A stretch of 64,000 nucleotides of DNA. Source: a virus. The stretch lies in the IMG/VR virus record IMGVR_UViG_3300025929_000001, positions 1-64,000 of that record; one strand, given 5' to 3'. The translations under genes and the position numbers were made by a program. The notes beneath the pieces were generated by a model. That model saw only the letters and a program-made list of their open reading frames with translations, made no database searches and was not told the DNA's origin. Positions 43,901-51,703 of this stretch are shown here, piece after piece; positions within the stretch are counted from its first letter, which is position 1, and the number at the start of each line of letters is the position of its first letter.

Positions 43901-45451
43901 GTACCGTCGGATATTCCTAAGGGTATCTCCGCTTTTGTCATGGCTACACCAAGCACGAACCCTGTGCCTACAGGTTTTGTGTTCGCGCAAAGCTATCAAG
44001 ACTGGTTGACGTCAGACAACGCTGCACGCTGCTTGCTGGTCGAAGTCTCGGTACTGGATAGCGGTGGCAATCCGCAAACGATCTTCCTGTCCAGCACTGG
44101 TTACGTCACGAGCCCAACCGACAGCCCTGCTAACGTCCACTATCTGCCAGTGGTGTCCAATGGCGTTAGCTTCTCGGAGAAGTTGGCAGTTGACTCCGCA
44201 CAACTGTCTTACGGTGACATCGAGCTCGACAATAGCTCCGCTGAGCTCGACCCATACCTGTCGTATGTGTGGGCAAACAAAGCAATTAAGATTTACTCCG
44301 GTGACGTGCGTTGGTCGCGTTCGCAGTTCCAGCTGATCTTTACGGGCTTGGTCGAGAATATCGACAGCAGTTCGCGCACTACGCTGAATCTGAAGCTGCG
44401 TGACAAAATGCAGCAACTGAACACGCCGCTGACCGATGTCAAGGTAGGCGGTACGTCGCAGTTTAAAGACTCACTGATACCATTGGTGTTCGGCGAAGTA
44501 CACAACATGACGCCGGTTCTGGTCGACGCAGCATTGCACACCTACCAGTTCCATCAACGTCGTGCAAACTATGTAATCGAAGTTCGCGACAATGGTGCAC
44601 CAGTGGTTGTGACCTCTGATCCATTTATCGGCATGTTCCAGTTGTCGGGTTCGCCAGCGGGTGCGATCACTTGCAGCGTGCAAGGCGATATGCCCAATGG
44701 TGTGTGGCCAGTGACCGTTGCTAGCATCATTAAAACAATCGTCACGAGCTTTGGTAAAGCTAGCACGCGCTTGACCCTTGCAGACATCGACACCGCTAAC
44801 TTCGATGCGTTCGACGCAGCAAACCCGCAACCTGTCGGCTTCTGCGCCACAAACACCATCAACGTAATCGACGCTTGCCAGCAGCTTGCAGCGACGGTTG
44901 GCGCTCAGTTGATGTTCAACCGCCTTGGACTGCTGCAACTGGTGAAGCTGCAAATTCCGGGTCTGGGTACGCCGCAAGCAATTGGGCCAGCAGACATGTT
45001 GACGCATACGCTGCACGTTGCAGCTAGGCCTGACATCCAAGCTGCGGTGAAGCTTGGTTACTGCAAGAACTGGACTGTTCAAGCTAACCTGCAAACCGGC
45101 ATTCTGGAAGAACACAAAGCTCGCTATGCGACCGAGTGGGACACCAAGACGGTTGTGAATTCCACGGTTGCAGCTACATACAATCTGGACGTTGAGCCTA
45201 CCCAACGCGACACAATGTTCCTGCGTTCATCTGAAGCTGAGGTCGAAGCCAACCGTCTGTTGTTCATAATGGGCGCTGCAAGAACTGTGTATGAGTTCAC
45301 CGGTTTGCCGATCTGCCAAAACCTGTATCTGGGCCAGGCGGTAACACTCACACACGGTCGGTTCGGTTTGGATACCGGAAAAGCGGGAGTTGTGGTAGGA
45401 TTAGACCCGGACTGGTTAACCGGCCGCGTTGTAGTCCAAGTCCTCATATAA
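37997..45451 (+). CDS. Tail tip hub protein fused to beta-helix and lectin-like domains
   Basis: 2484 residues, the largest product. Residues 1 to about 950 look like a right-handed beta helix (repeated short strands with Asn/Gly turns), followed by Gly/Pro linkers (about 955-985), a beta-sandwich (about 995-1150), two LamG-like domains (about 1165-1375 and 1400-1625) and three ~105-residue repeats (1632-1968) with HAAPPFGQW and YTRPTAPAGFA. The last 515 residues (LAVDSAQLSYGDIELDNSSAELDPYL, then LKLRDKMQQLNTPL, FGEVHNMTPVLVD) match the central hub protein of many proteobacterial siphophages. It should bind the host surface and carry the tip. Confidence 0.8.
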   Translation: MADVIRTVTDNASFQAACNTANGFDCVGQAANFRIQLTNSFVPSGISVGAGTSSDDYKVIVEAAPGMGHADLANTGAYNYGNQGIELTLNNDSAIIAHSGVWFHNLRITSNAYHGFLAQSGGNGVLPRINECKVRCEAYGAIGIQAYQSLEVYSSLFVRSSTSGGPLIDGSWSLTAFFSTFVLLPGATAEKAHSGGWGGQYSVLIDNLYVGFANPYDGSFWCVNNYSNYGSANNCTVVSNIVVDTSNDFRAGSSVRGLGTSEMISTLDGRGNNRGNFPDPGAVMYNPAEAAAIPTITSQTFSNGTLTLSGTYTNNATGGLLVVDPLYRTAGVPRQQTSSISINSGNKTFSVTLSGMPREIYRVPVMRLSNTGGLGPKATVGVSAITNYVALGANPTPPPTILQPNRWQPAWSSSTNLGDRKVEHRRNGQVLATYGELGDLLGPDQRYGGTQFPLLPGDEILVYPARYYKAVWFGMPSGGAGGNSSSPLTGVTVRGLTINGERPVIWWKYLDGTEGQYGYAKGNGAIYGTGVVYVGYTGDGCVWDNIDIIDVDGWTGKSLLYINNGVEGMVTFKNMRVMGAIISGHNGILSAHGTRCGLTFENVETAYLGGGATTPPDINEALAHGYYITRHEPNAQGVYPQINFKGCYFHHGWYGHLLKVRNPQLTVEGCYFMGVNSKAFGDSLTPDFWRMPQSGAAPSVNDSAEVSNLDMPNGGTLTFINNVVVKNYTGRDVGIFCLNWGAESNIGWSGGEAGVDGKITIENNTFVAMSNKVRVEGSSGSAVPPVPLGFSNGQDHPTSDTWPHDRVPVSIRNNVYAGFVDESWKEPSAQILTIDQINLPGRDSGVPFSPKVTQGSIGTNGGQGRPMYAHRTSWATRTDTNKGGVGDFQSTLSATGNGTGQLPMITPFRNTDAQALSGGQNGAVAYPLQYEWSVTGSSAVTVNSGTAGAQADEVVPSGSSGGTGGTGGGGTTPPDTGGGTTGAPTNTTQASGAPVNFTAAKLWSFDTDTQGWVMEGYGSPSGGPNVFDVQMGTLRVFPNYADNVIKSPGSLGVNGAANPKVQVSVKRVNGSTWEGGLRWITTTDSNWDDVKYKQVNNTINSSGYTTLDWDMSTMTNWTGGTISQIRLDLGVSLDDEFFVDWIAIGAAAASGGGTNPPGSTTGTVTVDRTNALGAKVIAFYPLNGSDGEIVSGLPLTLVAGTYVTDATYGKVLQGSTDQVGATINLDLSTKNQISFSFRAKNIGEKDIFQHGGNWQLNENGGAIMVSGNFGGEYIAGVNHGRNGYAGTGFPHPGVDSAAWNYHIITLDNTNKPEPFATWMVNGTELTEWNSFGTSGTSFKSGLLEIMKTSGGQIQNLTFFDGILSSAERTSLNTNPSQYYKVNVTNPGGGTGGGTGGSGTVTINTSNALGAKVLKYFPFNGVDGEIISGNSLNVNSNGLFITDSTYGKALQLNGAGPAATVNVDLSGHNTITLAFRAKNITNASLIQHVGDPYNANYTTEHGFLVRGRDTEINNTNFFVTNHGSGWSATHFNYDYRNLDDTGWHYHIVTLINTLEGVPHGTWYTDGVANTVNGGYGSAGYKFINGLMSFLLTGGAAIQNLAIFADTLTSAEITSLSNNPAQLVNVATTEGPGFSISSAVIPDNARNTIVLQLGASLDTTHAAPAFSQWSITNHTVTSYTYPNGANSFIVTLIMNSEFAYGDVVKLSYTRPTAPAGFATTGNSYLVNTTNFSVTNAIAAPAVGEGAAISVVSATITNANTNAIVVVLSGNIDTSHAAPPFGQWILTGRTVTGYSYPNGTSGNTVQLTVSGAAFAYGDVVTLGYTRPSAPVGFAAAGNSYLASFSNLAVTNSIPSGSGTSEGTPITILSATVNNSSPGSVSVVLSDFLDRSHADPAYGQWAVTGHSVTAYEFDQTNANKLNLVLNSPVVYGTTLSLGYTRPTAPAGFAASGNRYLSTFSGLSITNNVAYVYVPSDIPKGISAFVMATPSTNPVPTGFVFAQSYQDWLTSDNAARCLLVEVSVLDSGGNPQTIFLSSTGYVTSPTDSPANVHYLPVVSNGVSFSEKLAVDSAQLSYGDIELDNSSAELDPYLSYVWANKAIKIYSGDVRWSRSQFQLIFTGLVENIDSSSRTTLNLKLRDKMQQLNTPLTDVKVGGTSQFKDSLIPLVFGEVHNMTPVLVDAALHTYQFHQRRANYVIEVRDNGAPVVVTSDPFIGMFQLSGSPAGAITCSVQGDMPNGVWPVTVASIIKTIVTSFGKASTRLTLADIDTANFDAFDAANPQPVGFCATNTINVIDACQQLAATVGAQLMFNRLGLLQLVKLQIPGLGTPQAIGPADMLTHTLHVAARPDIQAAVKLGYCKNWTVQANLQTGILEEHKARYATEWDTKTVVNSTVAATYNLDVEPTQRDTMFLRSSEAEVEANRLLFIMGAARTVYEFTGLPICQNLYLGQAVTLTHGRFGLDTGKAGVVVGLDPDWLTGRVVVQVLI

Positions 45452-45472
45452 CCACACTTAATCGGGCGATCA

Positions 45473-47806
45473 ATGAGCGCAATTATTAATGACCGCGACG
45501 TCTGGCTTGAGTCCTTCTTAAGCCGGTTCGGTGTTTCCACTGTTCAGCCCGCTTCCGGGATTGGTTCGCTGCAAGCGTCTACAACCGGCGTCAACATTGC
45601 TGCGGCTAAGAAACTGGACTTGGTCGCAACTACGCAAACATTCACGACGGCAAACGGCTCAACCGAACCGCCAGTGATTATTGTGTCGCCAACGCTGCGC
45701 AATCTGACAGGCACGCCGTCGTATAGTGTGGTCAGCGGGTCTGCTACGCTCAACGCGTCGGGCACTGGCGTACAGGTGTTCTTCAATTCAATGGGGAACA
45801 AGGTAACTATCAAGGGTCAGATTACAGACTCCGGTGTTACCTATATGGATCAGGTAACACTGGTGAAGCTTAGCAGCGGAACCGGTGTTACCACTCTCCT
45901 GACGAACGAGTACCATGCCTATCTTGCCGACACCTTTGGCAACATCTTCAATTACATGGGCGGCAGCGGCACGTTCCGGGTGTGGGACGGCACGTTCGAA
46001 GTCACCAATGCTTGCACATTCTCTGTCTTAACGAATACAAACAATCTGCTAGTAAGCATATCCAATATCGGTCAGTACGCTGTCACTGGTATGCCTAGCA
46101 ACGTGGACAATGCGACGATCACATTCCGCGCAGTCTATAAGACCGTCAACTACGACCTAACGCTCACGCTAGCAAAGCTCAAAGCGGCAGCAGGAAGTCC
46201 CGCTGATCCTACACAGTACACGGCTGGCGGATTGCGCATACCTGTCAAGGTTAGTGCGCCTATTGGTGCGAGCTCCTGGAGCAATGCGACCGCAACTTCG
46301 TTGTTCTCGTCGGTTGGTGGCCCGGTGCTAAACGACGTCGTAACCGAGTACAATAATTCCACGAACCCACCATTCCAGGAAACTCGGTTCTACGCTAACA
46401 ATACGTGGAACCTGCTGACTGCGTCCATTGACGGCAACTTGCTTGTGAACGGTACGGTCGGTGCGGATAAGATTGCTGCGGGTTCCATTACTGCTGACAA
46501 GCTAGCTATTGGCGCAATCAGTGTTAGCAATGCTCCGGGTTCGATTACCGGAACCATGATTGCGGACGGTACCATCACGACCGCTAAAATCGCAGCGAAC
46601 CAGATTACTGCTGCGCTGATCGCAGCGAATACCATCACCGCGGATAAGCTCGCGATTGGTGTGGTCAACAGCACGCTTGGCCAACCCGGTACCATTACCG
46701 GGACGATGATCGCTGACGGCACAATCACTACTGCTAAGATTGCAGCTAACTCCATTACCGCCGATCGTATCGCGGTTGGTGTTATTCCGTCCAGTACTGT
46801 AGGTCAACCGGGTTCGATTACTGGTACCATGATCGCCAATGGTACGATCCTCACTGCTAACATCGGCGCGAACCAAATTACGTCAGCGCTGATCGCAGCG
46901 GGTACGATCACAGCAGATCGCATTGCAGTAGGTGTGATCCCAAGCAGCAACGTCGGACAGCCTGGTTCCATCACCGGTACCATGATTGCCGATGGGACGA
47001 TTACCACTGCCAAGATTGCAGCGAACCAAATAACCGCAGATAAAATCTCGGTTGGTAGCCTTGGTGCGATCTCTGCCAACATTGGCACTGTGACCTCTGG
47101 TTTCATCAAGGGTAATGTAATTGTCGGCGGTCCTGGATACACCACTACAAACTATCAATGGCCTGGAGATCAAGGAAATGGTGGATCTGCTGGCGGCTTC
47201 CATCTGAGCCCTGCCGGCCTTTTGATGGGCAATCCTAGCAGCGGCAGATATGTACAGATAACCGAGGGCGGTAATATCTACTGCCCGAACTTTAGCATTG
47301 TGAACGGCTCAGTCGGCATCAACGGTAACGGTTCTTTCTCCGGCAACGTGTACGCTTACGACGGTTATTTTGCTGGCGACATCTCCGCTTCACGCGGTAA
47401 TATTTCGGGTACTGCGTATATTGCTGACGCTAGTATTCTAAACGCAAAGATCGGCAACCTGCAAGTCGATACAATTAAGATTGCAAATTCATCTGTTTCC
47501 AATATCTTAGGCTTTGGTGCAATCAACGTAGATGAATTTTGGGCGTACTACTTTGATGTCCCGGGAGATACGTTTGCAGCAATTCTAGTTTCATTTTATT
47601 CGAATACAACGGACTACTTTGGGAATACGCTGGTTCAGTACGTCAGTGACGGTGGCGATAACCATGTCTTGAATAACTCAGGTAGCGGCTCGTTTACGCA
47701 ACTGGCTTTCGTGCCGCCTGGACGGTATTATATTCGTATGCGGTCACAAGGTTACGCCACGTACCATCAGGAAAGCCTGACGCAAGTGATTATCTTAAAG
47801 AAATAG
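45473..47806 (+). CDS. Tail fibre / tip protein with helical ladder repeats
   Basis: 777 residues. The N-terminal 320 residues are beta-rich domains that should attach to the tip. Residues about 325-540 carry four copies of a 40-50 residue repeat with SITGTMIADGTITTAKIAAN and ITADRIAVGVI, a ladder pattern typical of trimeric fibre shafts. The C-terminal 230 residues are Gly/Asn-rich and end in an aromatic receptor-type tip (VPPGRYYIRMRSQGYATYHQ). Probably host-range determining. Confidence 0.8.
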   Translation: MSAIINDRDVWLESFLSRFGVSTVQPASGIGSLQASTTGVNIAAAKKLDLVATTQTFTTANGSTEPPVIIVSPTLRNLTGTPSYSVVSGSATLNASGTGVQVFFNSMGNKVTIKGQITDSGVTYMDQVTLVKLSSGTGVTTLLTNEYHAYLADTFGNIFNYMGGSGTFRVWDGTFEVTNACTFSVLTNTNNLLVSISNIGQYAVTGMPSNVDNATITFRAVYKTVNYDLTLTLAKLKAAAGSPADPTQYTAGGLRIPVKVSAPIGASSWSNATATSLFSSVGGPVLNDVVTEYNNSTNPPFQETRFYANNTWNLLTASIDGNLLVNGTVGADKIAAGSITADKLAIGAISVSNAPGSITGTMIADGTITTAKIAANQITAALIAANTITADKLAIGVVNSTLGQPGTITGTMIADGTITTAKIAANSITADRIAVGVIPSSTVGQPGSITGTMIANGTILTANIGANQITSALIAAGTITADRIAVGVIPSSNVGQPGSITGTMIADGTITTAKIAANQITADKISVGSLGAISANIGTVTSGFIKGNVIVGGPGYTTTNYQWPGDQGNGGSAGGFHLSPAGLLMGNPSSGRYVQITEGGNIYCPNFSIVNGSVGINGNGSFSGNVYAYDGYFAGDISASRGNISGTAYIADASILNAKIGNLQVDTIKIANSSVSNILGFGAINVDEFWAYYFDVPGDTFAAILVSFYSNTTDYFGNTLVQYVSDGGDNHVLNNSGSGSFTQLAFVPPGRYYIRMRSQGYATYHQESLTQVIILKK

Positions 47807-47813
47807 GTGCAGC

Positions 47814-48377
47814 ATGGACGAAACACCGGAAGTTCCATTCCCAGAAATGCCCGTCGTAAACCCCAACAATCGTCCAGATGATTGGGTGGCACCGCAACGA
47901 CCGGTCGACATACCACTTGATCCGTCTGTAGTCATGCGGCCGTCTAAATATAACTGCTTGATTTATCATTACTATACGGGCGAAATACGCGGCAATTTTG
48001 ACGTACCTTCGCCTGCATTGGATGATTGGTTGGAATATCATTCGACAAACCATTTAATGTTCGCAGGTGATCCGCTGACGCAATATGTCGACATTGTAAA
48101 CAAAGTCTTGATTGACCGTCCCGAGAATCCCGCAGCACTGGACGGTGGCTTTATTCGCAACGTACCATCTCCAACGATCCCCGCAGCTATTGCTGACGGT
48201 CCAATTGAAGGGGTACAACTAAAGACAACCGTACTCGTTAGCGTCAACGGCAGCAACAAGTGGCAGTTCTTTGAAACAGAGGACGATGAAATCGAGTTGG
48301 ACTTTGCACCGGGTAGTTATAAAGTCGAAATCCGCGCATTCCCATACAAGAACAAAATCATAGAGGTCACAATATGA
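47814..48377 (+). CDS. Tail-associated hypothetical protein
   Basis: 187 residues. A Pro-rich N-terminus (about 40 residues) precedes a beta-rich part (YNCLIYHYYTGEIRGNFDVP; EGVQLKTTVLVSVNGSNKWQFFETEDDEIELDFAPGSYKVEIRAFPY), a pattern of proteins that follow phage fibres. Likely tip or fibre associated, perhaps a fibre chaperone. It ends in ATGA with the next gene. Confidence 0.65.
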   Translation: MDETPEVPFPEMPVVNPNNRPDDWVAPQRPVDIPLDPSVVMRPSKYNCLIYHYYTGEIRGNFDVPSPALDDWLEYHSTNHLMFAGDPLTQYVDIVNKVLIDRPENPAALDGGFIRNVPSPTIPAAIADGPIEGVQLKTTVLVSVNGSNKWQFFETEDDEIELDFAPGSYKVEIRAFPYKNKIIEVTI

Positions 48378-48742
48378 AGCTTACCATCCTGGACAATTCC
48401 TATAAAGAGCAAACATGGGAACGGCTGAAAGCTGTCCGGGACGCTGCGGAGTACGGCGGGTTCACATATAACGGCGCAGTGTTTGATTCAGATGAAACTA
48501 GCGTGCGTCGGATTACCGGCGCGGTGACGCTTGCAATGATTGCGCAAAGCACCGGCGAACCCTACAGCGAGACTTGGATTCTTGCCGACAATAGCACCAT
48601 GCAGCTTGACGCCCAAGGTGTTATCGGGCTCGGTGTGGCCATGGGAGCACACGTCAAAGCATTGTTTGCACGATCGGTTGCAGCACGAATAGAAGTAGAA
48701 GCAGCAACGACCAAAGCTCAACTAGACGCAATTGTCTGGTAA
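48374..48742 (+). CDS. DUF4376 domain protein
   Basis: 122 residues. WERLKAVRDAAEYGGFTYNGAVFDSDETSVRRITGAVTLA, then WILADNSTMQLDAQGVIGLGVAMGAHV and the C-terminal AATTKAQLDAIVW are the standard DUF4376 signatures. The domain is common in phage tail fibre genes or as a separate fibre-assembly gene. It follows the fibre, so fibre assembly or attachment is likely. Confidence 0.85.
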   Translation: MKLTILDNSYKEQTWERLKAVRDAAEYGGFTYNGAVFDSDETSVRRITGAVTLAMIAQSTGEPYSETWILADNSTMQLDAQGVIGLGVAMGAHVKALFARSVAARIEVEAATTKAQLDAIVW

Positions 48743-48762
48743 TAACCACACTAGGACACATC

Positions 48763-49569
48763 ATGCCGAACTTACGCATAGTCTCAAACAACCTTGCTGA
48801 CACAGGCACGCTGTCTGGTACCACGGGCGCGGGTACGCTCGTGCTGGCTAACTTGAGAAAGGACGCTAAGAGCTTAGTGTGGCGAGTATCAGCAACGACC
48901 GCGACCATAACGCTTATTCTGCCCACTTCGCAGCTGATCCGGTTTGTAGGACTTGCGTTCACTAATCTTACTGCAAACGCAACCATGTCTGTGTCTGGTG
49001 CGGGTAGCACTGTATCCGCACAAGCTTGTGTCCCTGCTGTCTATCCAAAGCCTTTTGATTGGGGTACTGCTGCAAACGGCGCAAATACATTCACGTATGG
49101 TGGCGGCAACTTTGCACGTCTGTACTTCGCTGGTGGCTCAACTACTTCCATCACAATAACTATCAACGATCCGTCGAACCCAGACGGTTATATCGAAGCA
49201 TCCCGACTTATCGTTGGCGACTATTGGGAACCAACATACAACGTCGACATCGGTGCTTCTGCTAATGTGGTCGACCAAAGCACCAACAATCGCAGCGATG
49301 CGGGCGACCTTATAACCGACCGCGGATCTCGCCACCGCACAATGACGGTTGCGCTCAGCACCCTTACCGCAGCAGATCGTTCTACGTTATACAAGATATT
49401 AAACGGTAACGGTATGAGCCGGGCGATGTTTGCTAGCGTCTATCCGCAGTCCGCAGATGGTGATTTGGAACGCGACCATCAAATGTATTGTAAGCTGAGT
49501 GAACTATCACAAATCTCTTACCAGTTTATTAATATGTTTAGCGGAAACCTTACATTCGAAGAAGTTTAA
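48763..49569 (+). CDS. Tail-associated beta-rich protein
   Basis: 268 residues. Two beta regions: LRIVSNNLADTGTLSGTTGAGTLVLANLRKD, followed by strands with Thr/Ser/Ala, and the C-terminal SDAGDLITDRGSRHRTMTVALSTLTAADRSTLYKIL with MYCKLSELSQIS. This C-terminal pattern is known from proteins of unknown function in siphophage tip modules. A carbohydrate-binding role is possible. The 20-base gap before it contains TAACCACACT. Confidence 0.65.
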   Translation: MPNLRIVSNNLADTGTLSGTTGAGTLVLANLRKDAKSLVWRVSATTATITLILPTSQLIRFVGLAFTNLTANATMSVSGAGSTVSAQACVPAVYPKPFDWGTAANGANTFTYGGGNFARLYFAGGSTTSITITINDPSNPDGYIEASRLIVGDYWEPTYNVDIGASANVVDQSTNNRSDAGDLITDRGSRHRTMTVALSTLTAADRSTLYKILNGNGMSRAMFASVYPQSADGDLERDHQMYCKLSELSQISYQFINMFSGNLTFEEV

Positions 49570-49582
49570 TTAAAACAAGTAC

Positions 49583-49611
49583 TTGCACTCTGCAAAAAGA
49601 CGCTTTAAACT
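49583..49611 (+). promoter_or_regulatory. Candidate promoter for the lysis genes
   Basis: TTGCAC (49583-49588), 17 bases, TAAACT (49606-49611). It lies in the 146-base gap in front of the lysis region. Further down a 6-bp hairpin CGGGTT/AACCCG (49685-49702) sits just before the ribosome binding site of the next gene. Confidence 0.4.
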
Positions 49612-49715
49612 TCCGCTTAGTGACCATACATACATCTGTCATGTCATCAGTCTCTCGTAGCTTTATGACCTGACCTGCATCCTGCGGGTTGAAACTAACC
49701 CGTATAGGACGCAGC

Positions 49716-50045
49716 ATGACTCTCGACCAATCCTTCCTACTACCCGGACTTTTTGGCATTATCCTTTCATGCCTTTCTTGGTGGATCAATACCACCTGGG
49801 CCAAGGTCCAATCTCTCAGCTCAGAACTCGGTGCAGCAAAAGCTGACCTAGCTAACTTCAAGACTGAGGTTGCCCGGGACTGTGTGGCCAAAGCTGACCT
49901 CGAGAAGATCACAGACCGCATCTTCGACAAGCTCGATGAAGTTGGTAAAGAACTCAACCACATAAGTCGCAATCAAGCCCAAGTCAAAACACTTGCAGAC
50001 GCTCTGCGGGATGTACGGCGCGATCGCGACGGACATAACGGCTAG
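49716..50045 (+). CDS. Membrane-anchored coiled-coil protein, lysis region
   Basis: 109 residues. One N-terminal membrane helix (about 8-26, LLPGLFGIILSCLSWWINTTW) and a long coiled coil (about 30-100) facing one side. This resembles inner-membrane spanins and also small phage proteins of unknown role with VAKADLEKITDRIFDKLDEV. A spanin role is possible, but no matching outer-membrane lipoprotein gene is embedded here. Start supported by AGGAC. Confidence 0.6.
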   Translation: MTLDQSFLLPGLFGIILSCLSWWINTTWAKVQSLSSELGAAKADLANFKTEVARDCVAKADLEKITDRIFDKLDEVGKELNHISRNQAQVKTLADALRDVRRDRDGHNG

Positions 50046-50053
50046 GAGCGATT

Positions 50054-50497
50054 ATGCCATACCGTCGAATTGTATCAGCTTGCGCCATAGCTGTAGGGGC
50101 TATCTCAACAGTCGCGGTTGTGACTGCGGGTTACAGCATCGCGGTTGACAAACCCTATTTGCAATATAAGAATCTGCCTTTCCCGACCAAGCAGCTAGCG
50201 GTGAAGGCTGGTCAGGTGATGCCGTTGCAAGTCGAAAGATGCAATACAGATTCTGTTCCGCACAATTACAGCACATCCCATGCGATGCAGAATCTCGTTA
50301 CGCGTGAAAGCTATATTCTGCCGGAAGCAATTGTTAACATCATGCCAGGCTGTACGTCTTCCGAAAGTCGTGTAAACAGACTACCAGATAACGTCACACC
50401 CGGTAAATATCGTCTGTTTGGCATCGCAGAGATACAGGGTCGGTTTACTACCCATTTTGTCGAATGGCACTCACAACCTTTTGAGGTAGTCCAGTGA
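50054..50497 (+). CDS. Exported or membrane-anchored hypothetical protein
   Basis: 147 residues with AGGAGCG before the start. An N-terminal hydrophobic segment (about 8-29) acts as signal or anchor. The remainder is periplasmic-type, beta-rich, with two Cys (CNTDSVPHNY and PGCTSSESRVNRLP) that could form a disulfide. The block YLQYKNLPFP recurs in phage proteins next to endolysins. The role is unknown. Confidence 0.6.
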   Translation: MPYRRIVSACAIAVGAISTVAVVTAGYSIAVDKPYLQYKNLPFPTKQLAVKAGQVMPLQVERCNTDSVPHNYSTSHAMQNLVTRESYILPEAIVNIMPGCTSSESRVNRLPDNVTPGKYRLFGIAEIQGRFTTHFVEWHSQPFEVVQ

Positions 50498-50976
50498 CTC
50501 CAAACATGTATGCTTTTCTTACGATGATTGCTTGCTCTGAAGGCACGCACGATCATCCGCTGACACACTGGCAAGGTTACGACGTAATTGTAACTGGTGT
50601 GGACAGGAAGCCGGAAATCTTTACTGACTTTACAACGCATCCATTTGCCAAGCGTAAAGCTAAGCTGATTAACGCGCACGACGGTTTGTATTCAACCGCG
50701 TCAGGCCGTTACCAGTTCTTGTACAAGTATTGGGAGCATTACCGCGACCTGCTGAAGCTCAACGACTTCGGCCCGGTGTCACAAGACCGTTGGGCAATAC
50801 AGCTAATCCGCGAATGCAATGCCATCTCACTAATTGAACGGGGTTTGTTCAAGCAAGCTGTGATTGCGTGCAATAGCCGTTGGGCGTCTTTGCCTGGTGC
50901 TGGATACAACCAGCACGAAAACTCGGTCGACAAGCTTGCAGTCATTTATGAAATTTGCGGAGGTAAGATAGCATGA
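50494..50976 (+). CDS. Endolysin (lambda R-like transglycosylase)
   Basis: 160 residues with a GTG start that overlaps the previous stop. MIACSEGTHDHPLTHWQGYDVIVTGVDRKPEIF, then HPFAKRK and STASGRYQFLYKYWEHYRDLLKL, are the lambda R (P22-type glycoside hydrolase 104) motifs, with catalytic Glu16. No signal peptide is present, so it needs a holin to reach the murein. Length fits the family (158 in lambda). Confidence 0.95.
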   Translation: MTPNMYAFLTMIACSEGTHDHPLTHWQGYDVIVTGVDRKPEIFTDFTTHPFAKRKAKLINAHDGLYSTASGRYQFLYKYWEHYRDLLKLNDFGPVSQDRWAIQLIRECNAISLIERGLFKQAVIACNSRWASLPGAGYNQHENSVDKLAVIYEICGGKIA

Positions 50977-51233
50977 GCACAGTTTGCCTGAGATGCAAGA
51001 ACCTTAGCTTGGTTTGCTCCTGCTCCAAAGAGCCATTGGCAGACCCGCAGATACCAGTTCGCGCCAAAGCTGCGGACGAAATGAAACCGCGCAAGTATGT
51101 GACCCAGGACCGGCTCGAGCTACTCGAGGAATTGAGCCGCATTGTTGAAGAGATTATCGAAGTTGAGGAGCGCGGCGAGATACTACTCTGCAAGCAAGAA
51201 GACATCCTCGAACTTTTAAGGAACACGCCATGA
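50973..51233 (+). CDS. Small protein with Cys cluster and coiled coil
   Basis: 86 residues. The N-terminus has CLRCKNLSLVCSC (residues 5-17), probably a small metal knuckle. Residues about 42-80 form an acidic coiled coil (LELLEELSRIVEEIIEVEERGEILL). It overlaps both neighbours by 4 bases. No family was recognised. Confidence 0.6.
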   Translation: MSTVCLRCKNLSLVCSCSKEPLADPQIPVRAKAADEMKPRKYVTQDRLELLEELSRIVEEIIEVEERGEILLCKQEDILELLRNTP

Positions 51234-51703
51234 AGAAGCTATTTGTTTTTGTCGCCCTATCCTTGTTGTGTGGTCATCTGTTTGCGGGTGAGCTGCCCGA
51301 CGCTATTGTCACGCCTGGGTACACTAACCCGGACGTCACGCAAGAGAATATTGACGAAACGATTTGCGTTTCGGGTTACACCAAGACCATTCGGCCGACG
51401 ACCAGCTACACCAATGCACTCAAGCTCAAGCAGCTAACGGAACTGCCGTACATGTCCACCGAGCCCATGAGCGCATTCGAGGAAGACCATCTGATTAGCT
51501 TGCAGCTAGGCGGCAACCCGGTCGACGAGCGCAACCTATGGCCACAGCCTTACGGCGGCGAGTGGGGCGCTCGTAAGAAAGATGTGTTGGAAACCAAGCT
51601 CAAGCGATTGGTGTGTAACGGGGATGTCACGCTTGAAGAAGCCCAGCTTGCAGTCGCGCAAGACTGGATTGCAGCCTATAAAAAGTATGTGGGGAAGAAA
51701 TGA
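51230..51703 (+). CDS. Secreted HNH-like protein
   Basis: 157 residues. A clear signal peptide (MKKLFVFVALSLLCGHLFAG, cleavage after about residue 19) precedes a domain with EEDHLISLQLGG (about 84-95), NLWPQPYGGEWGARKKDVLE and a Cys in RLVCNGD. The EDHLIxLxLGG...NLWPQ layout is a known HNH-related fold of phage and bacterial secreted proteins. Cys46 and Cys127 may pair. Nuclease activity in the periplasm is possible but untested. It sits in the lysis cassette. Confidence 0.7.
   Translation: MKKLFVFVALSLLCGHLFAGELPDAIVTPGYTNPDVTQENIDETICVSGYTKTIRPTTSYTNALKLKQLTELPYMSTEPMSAFEEDHLISLQLGGNPVDERNLWPQPYGGEWGARKKDVLETKLKRLVCNGDVTLEEAQLAVAQDWIAAYKKYVGKK

Noticed and set aside
49685-49702. Hairpin CGGGTT/AACCCG as a terminator
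   Set aside because: It is short and followed by GTATAGGAC and not by a T run, so it is more likely a leader structure.
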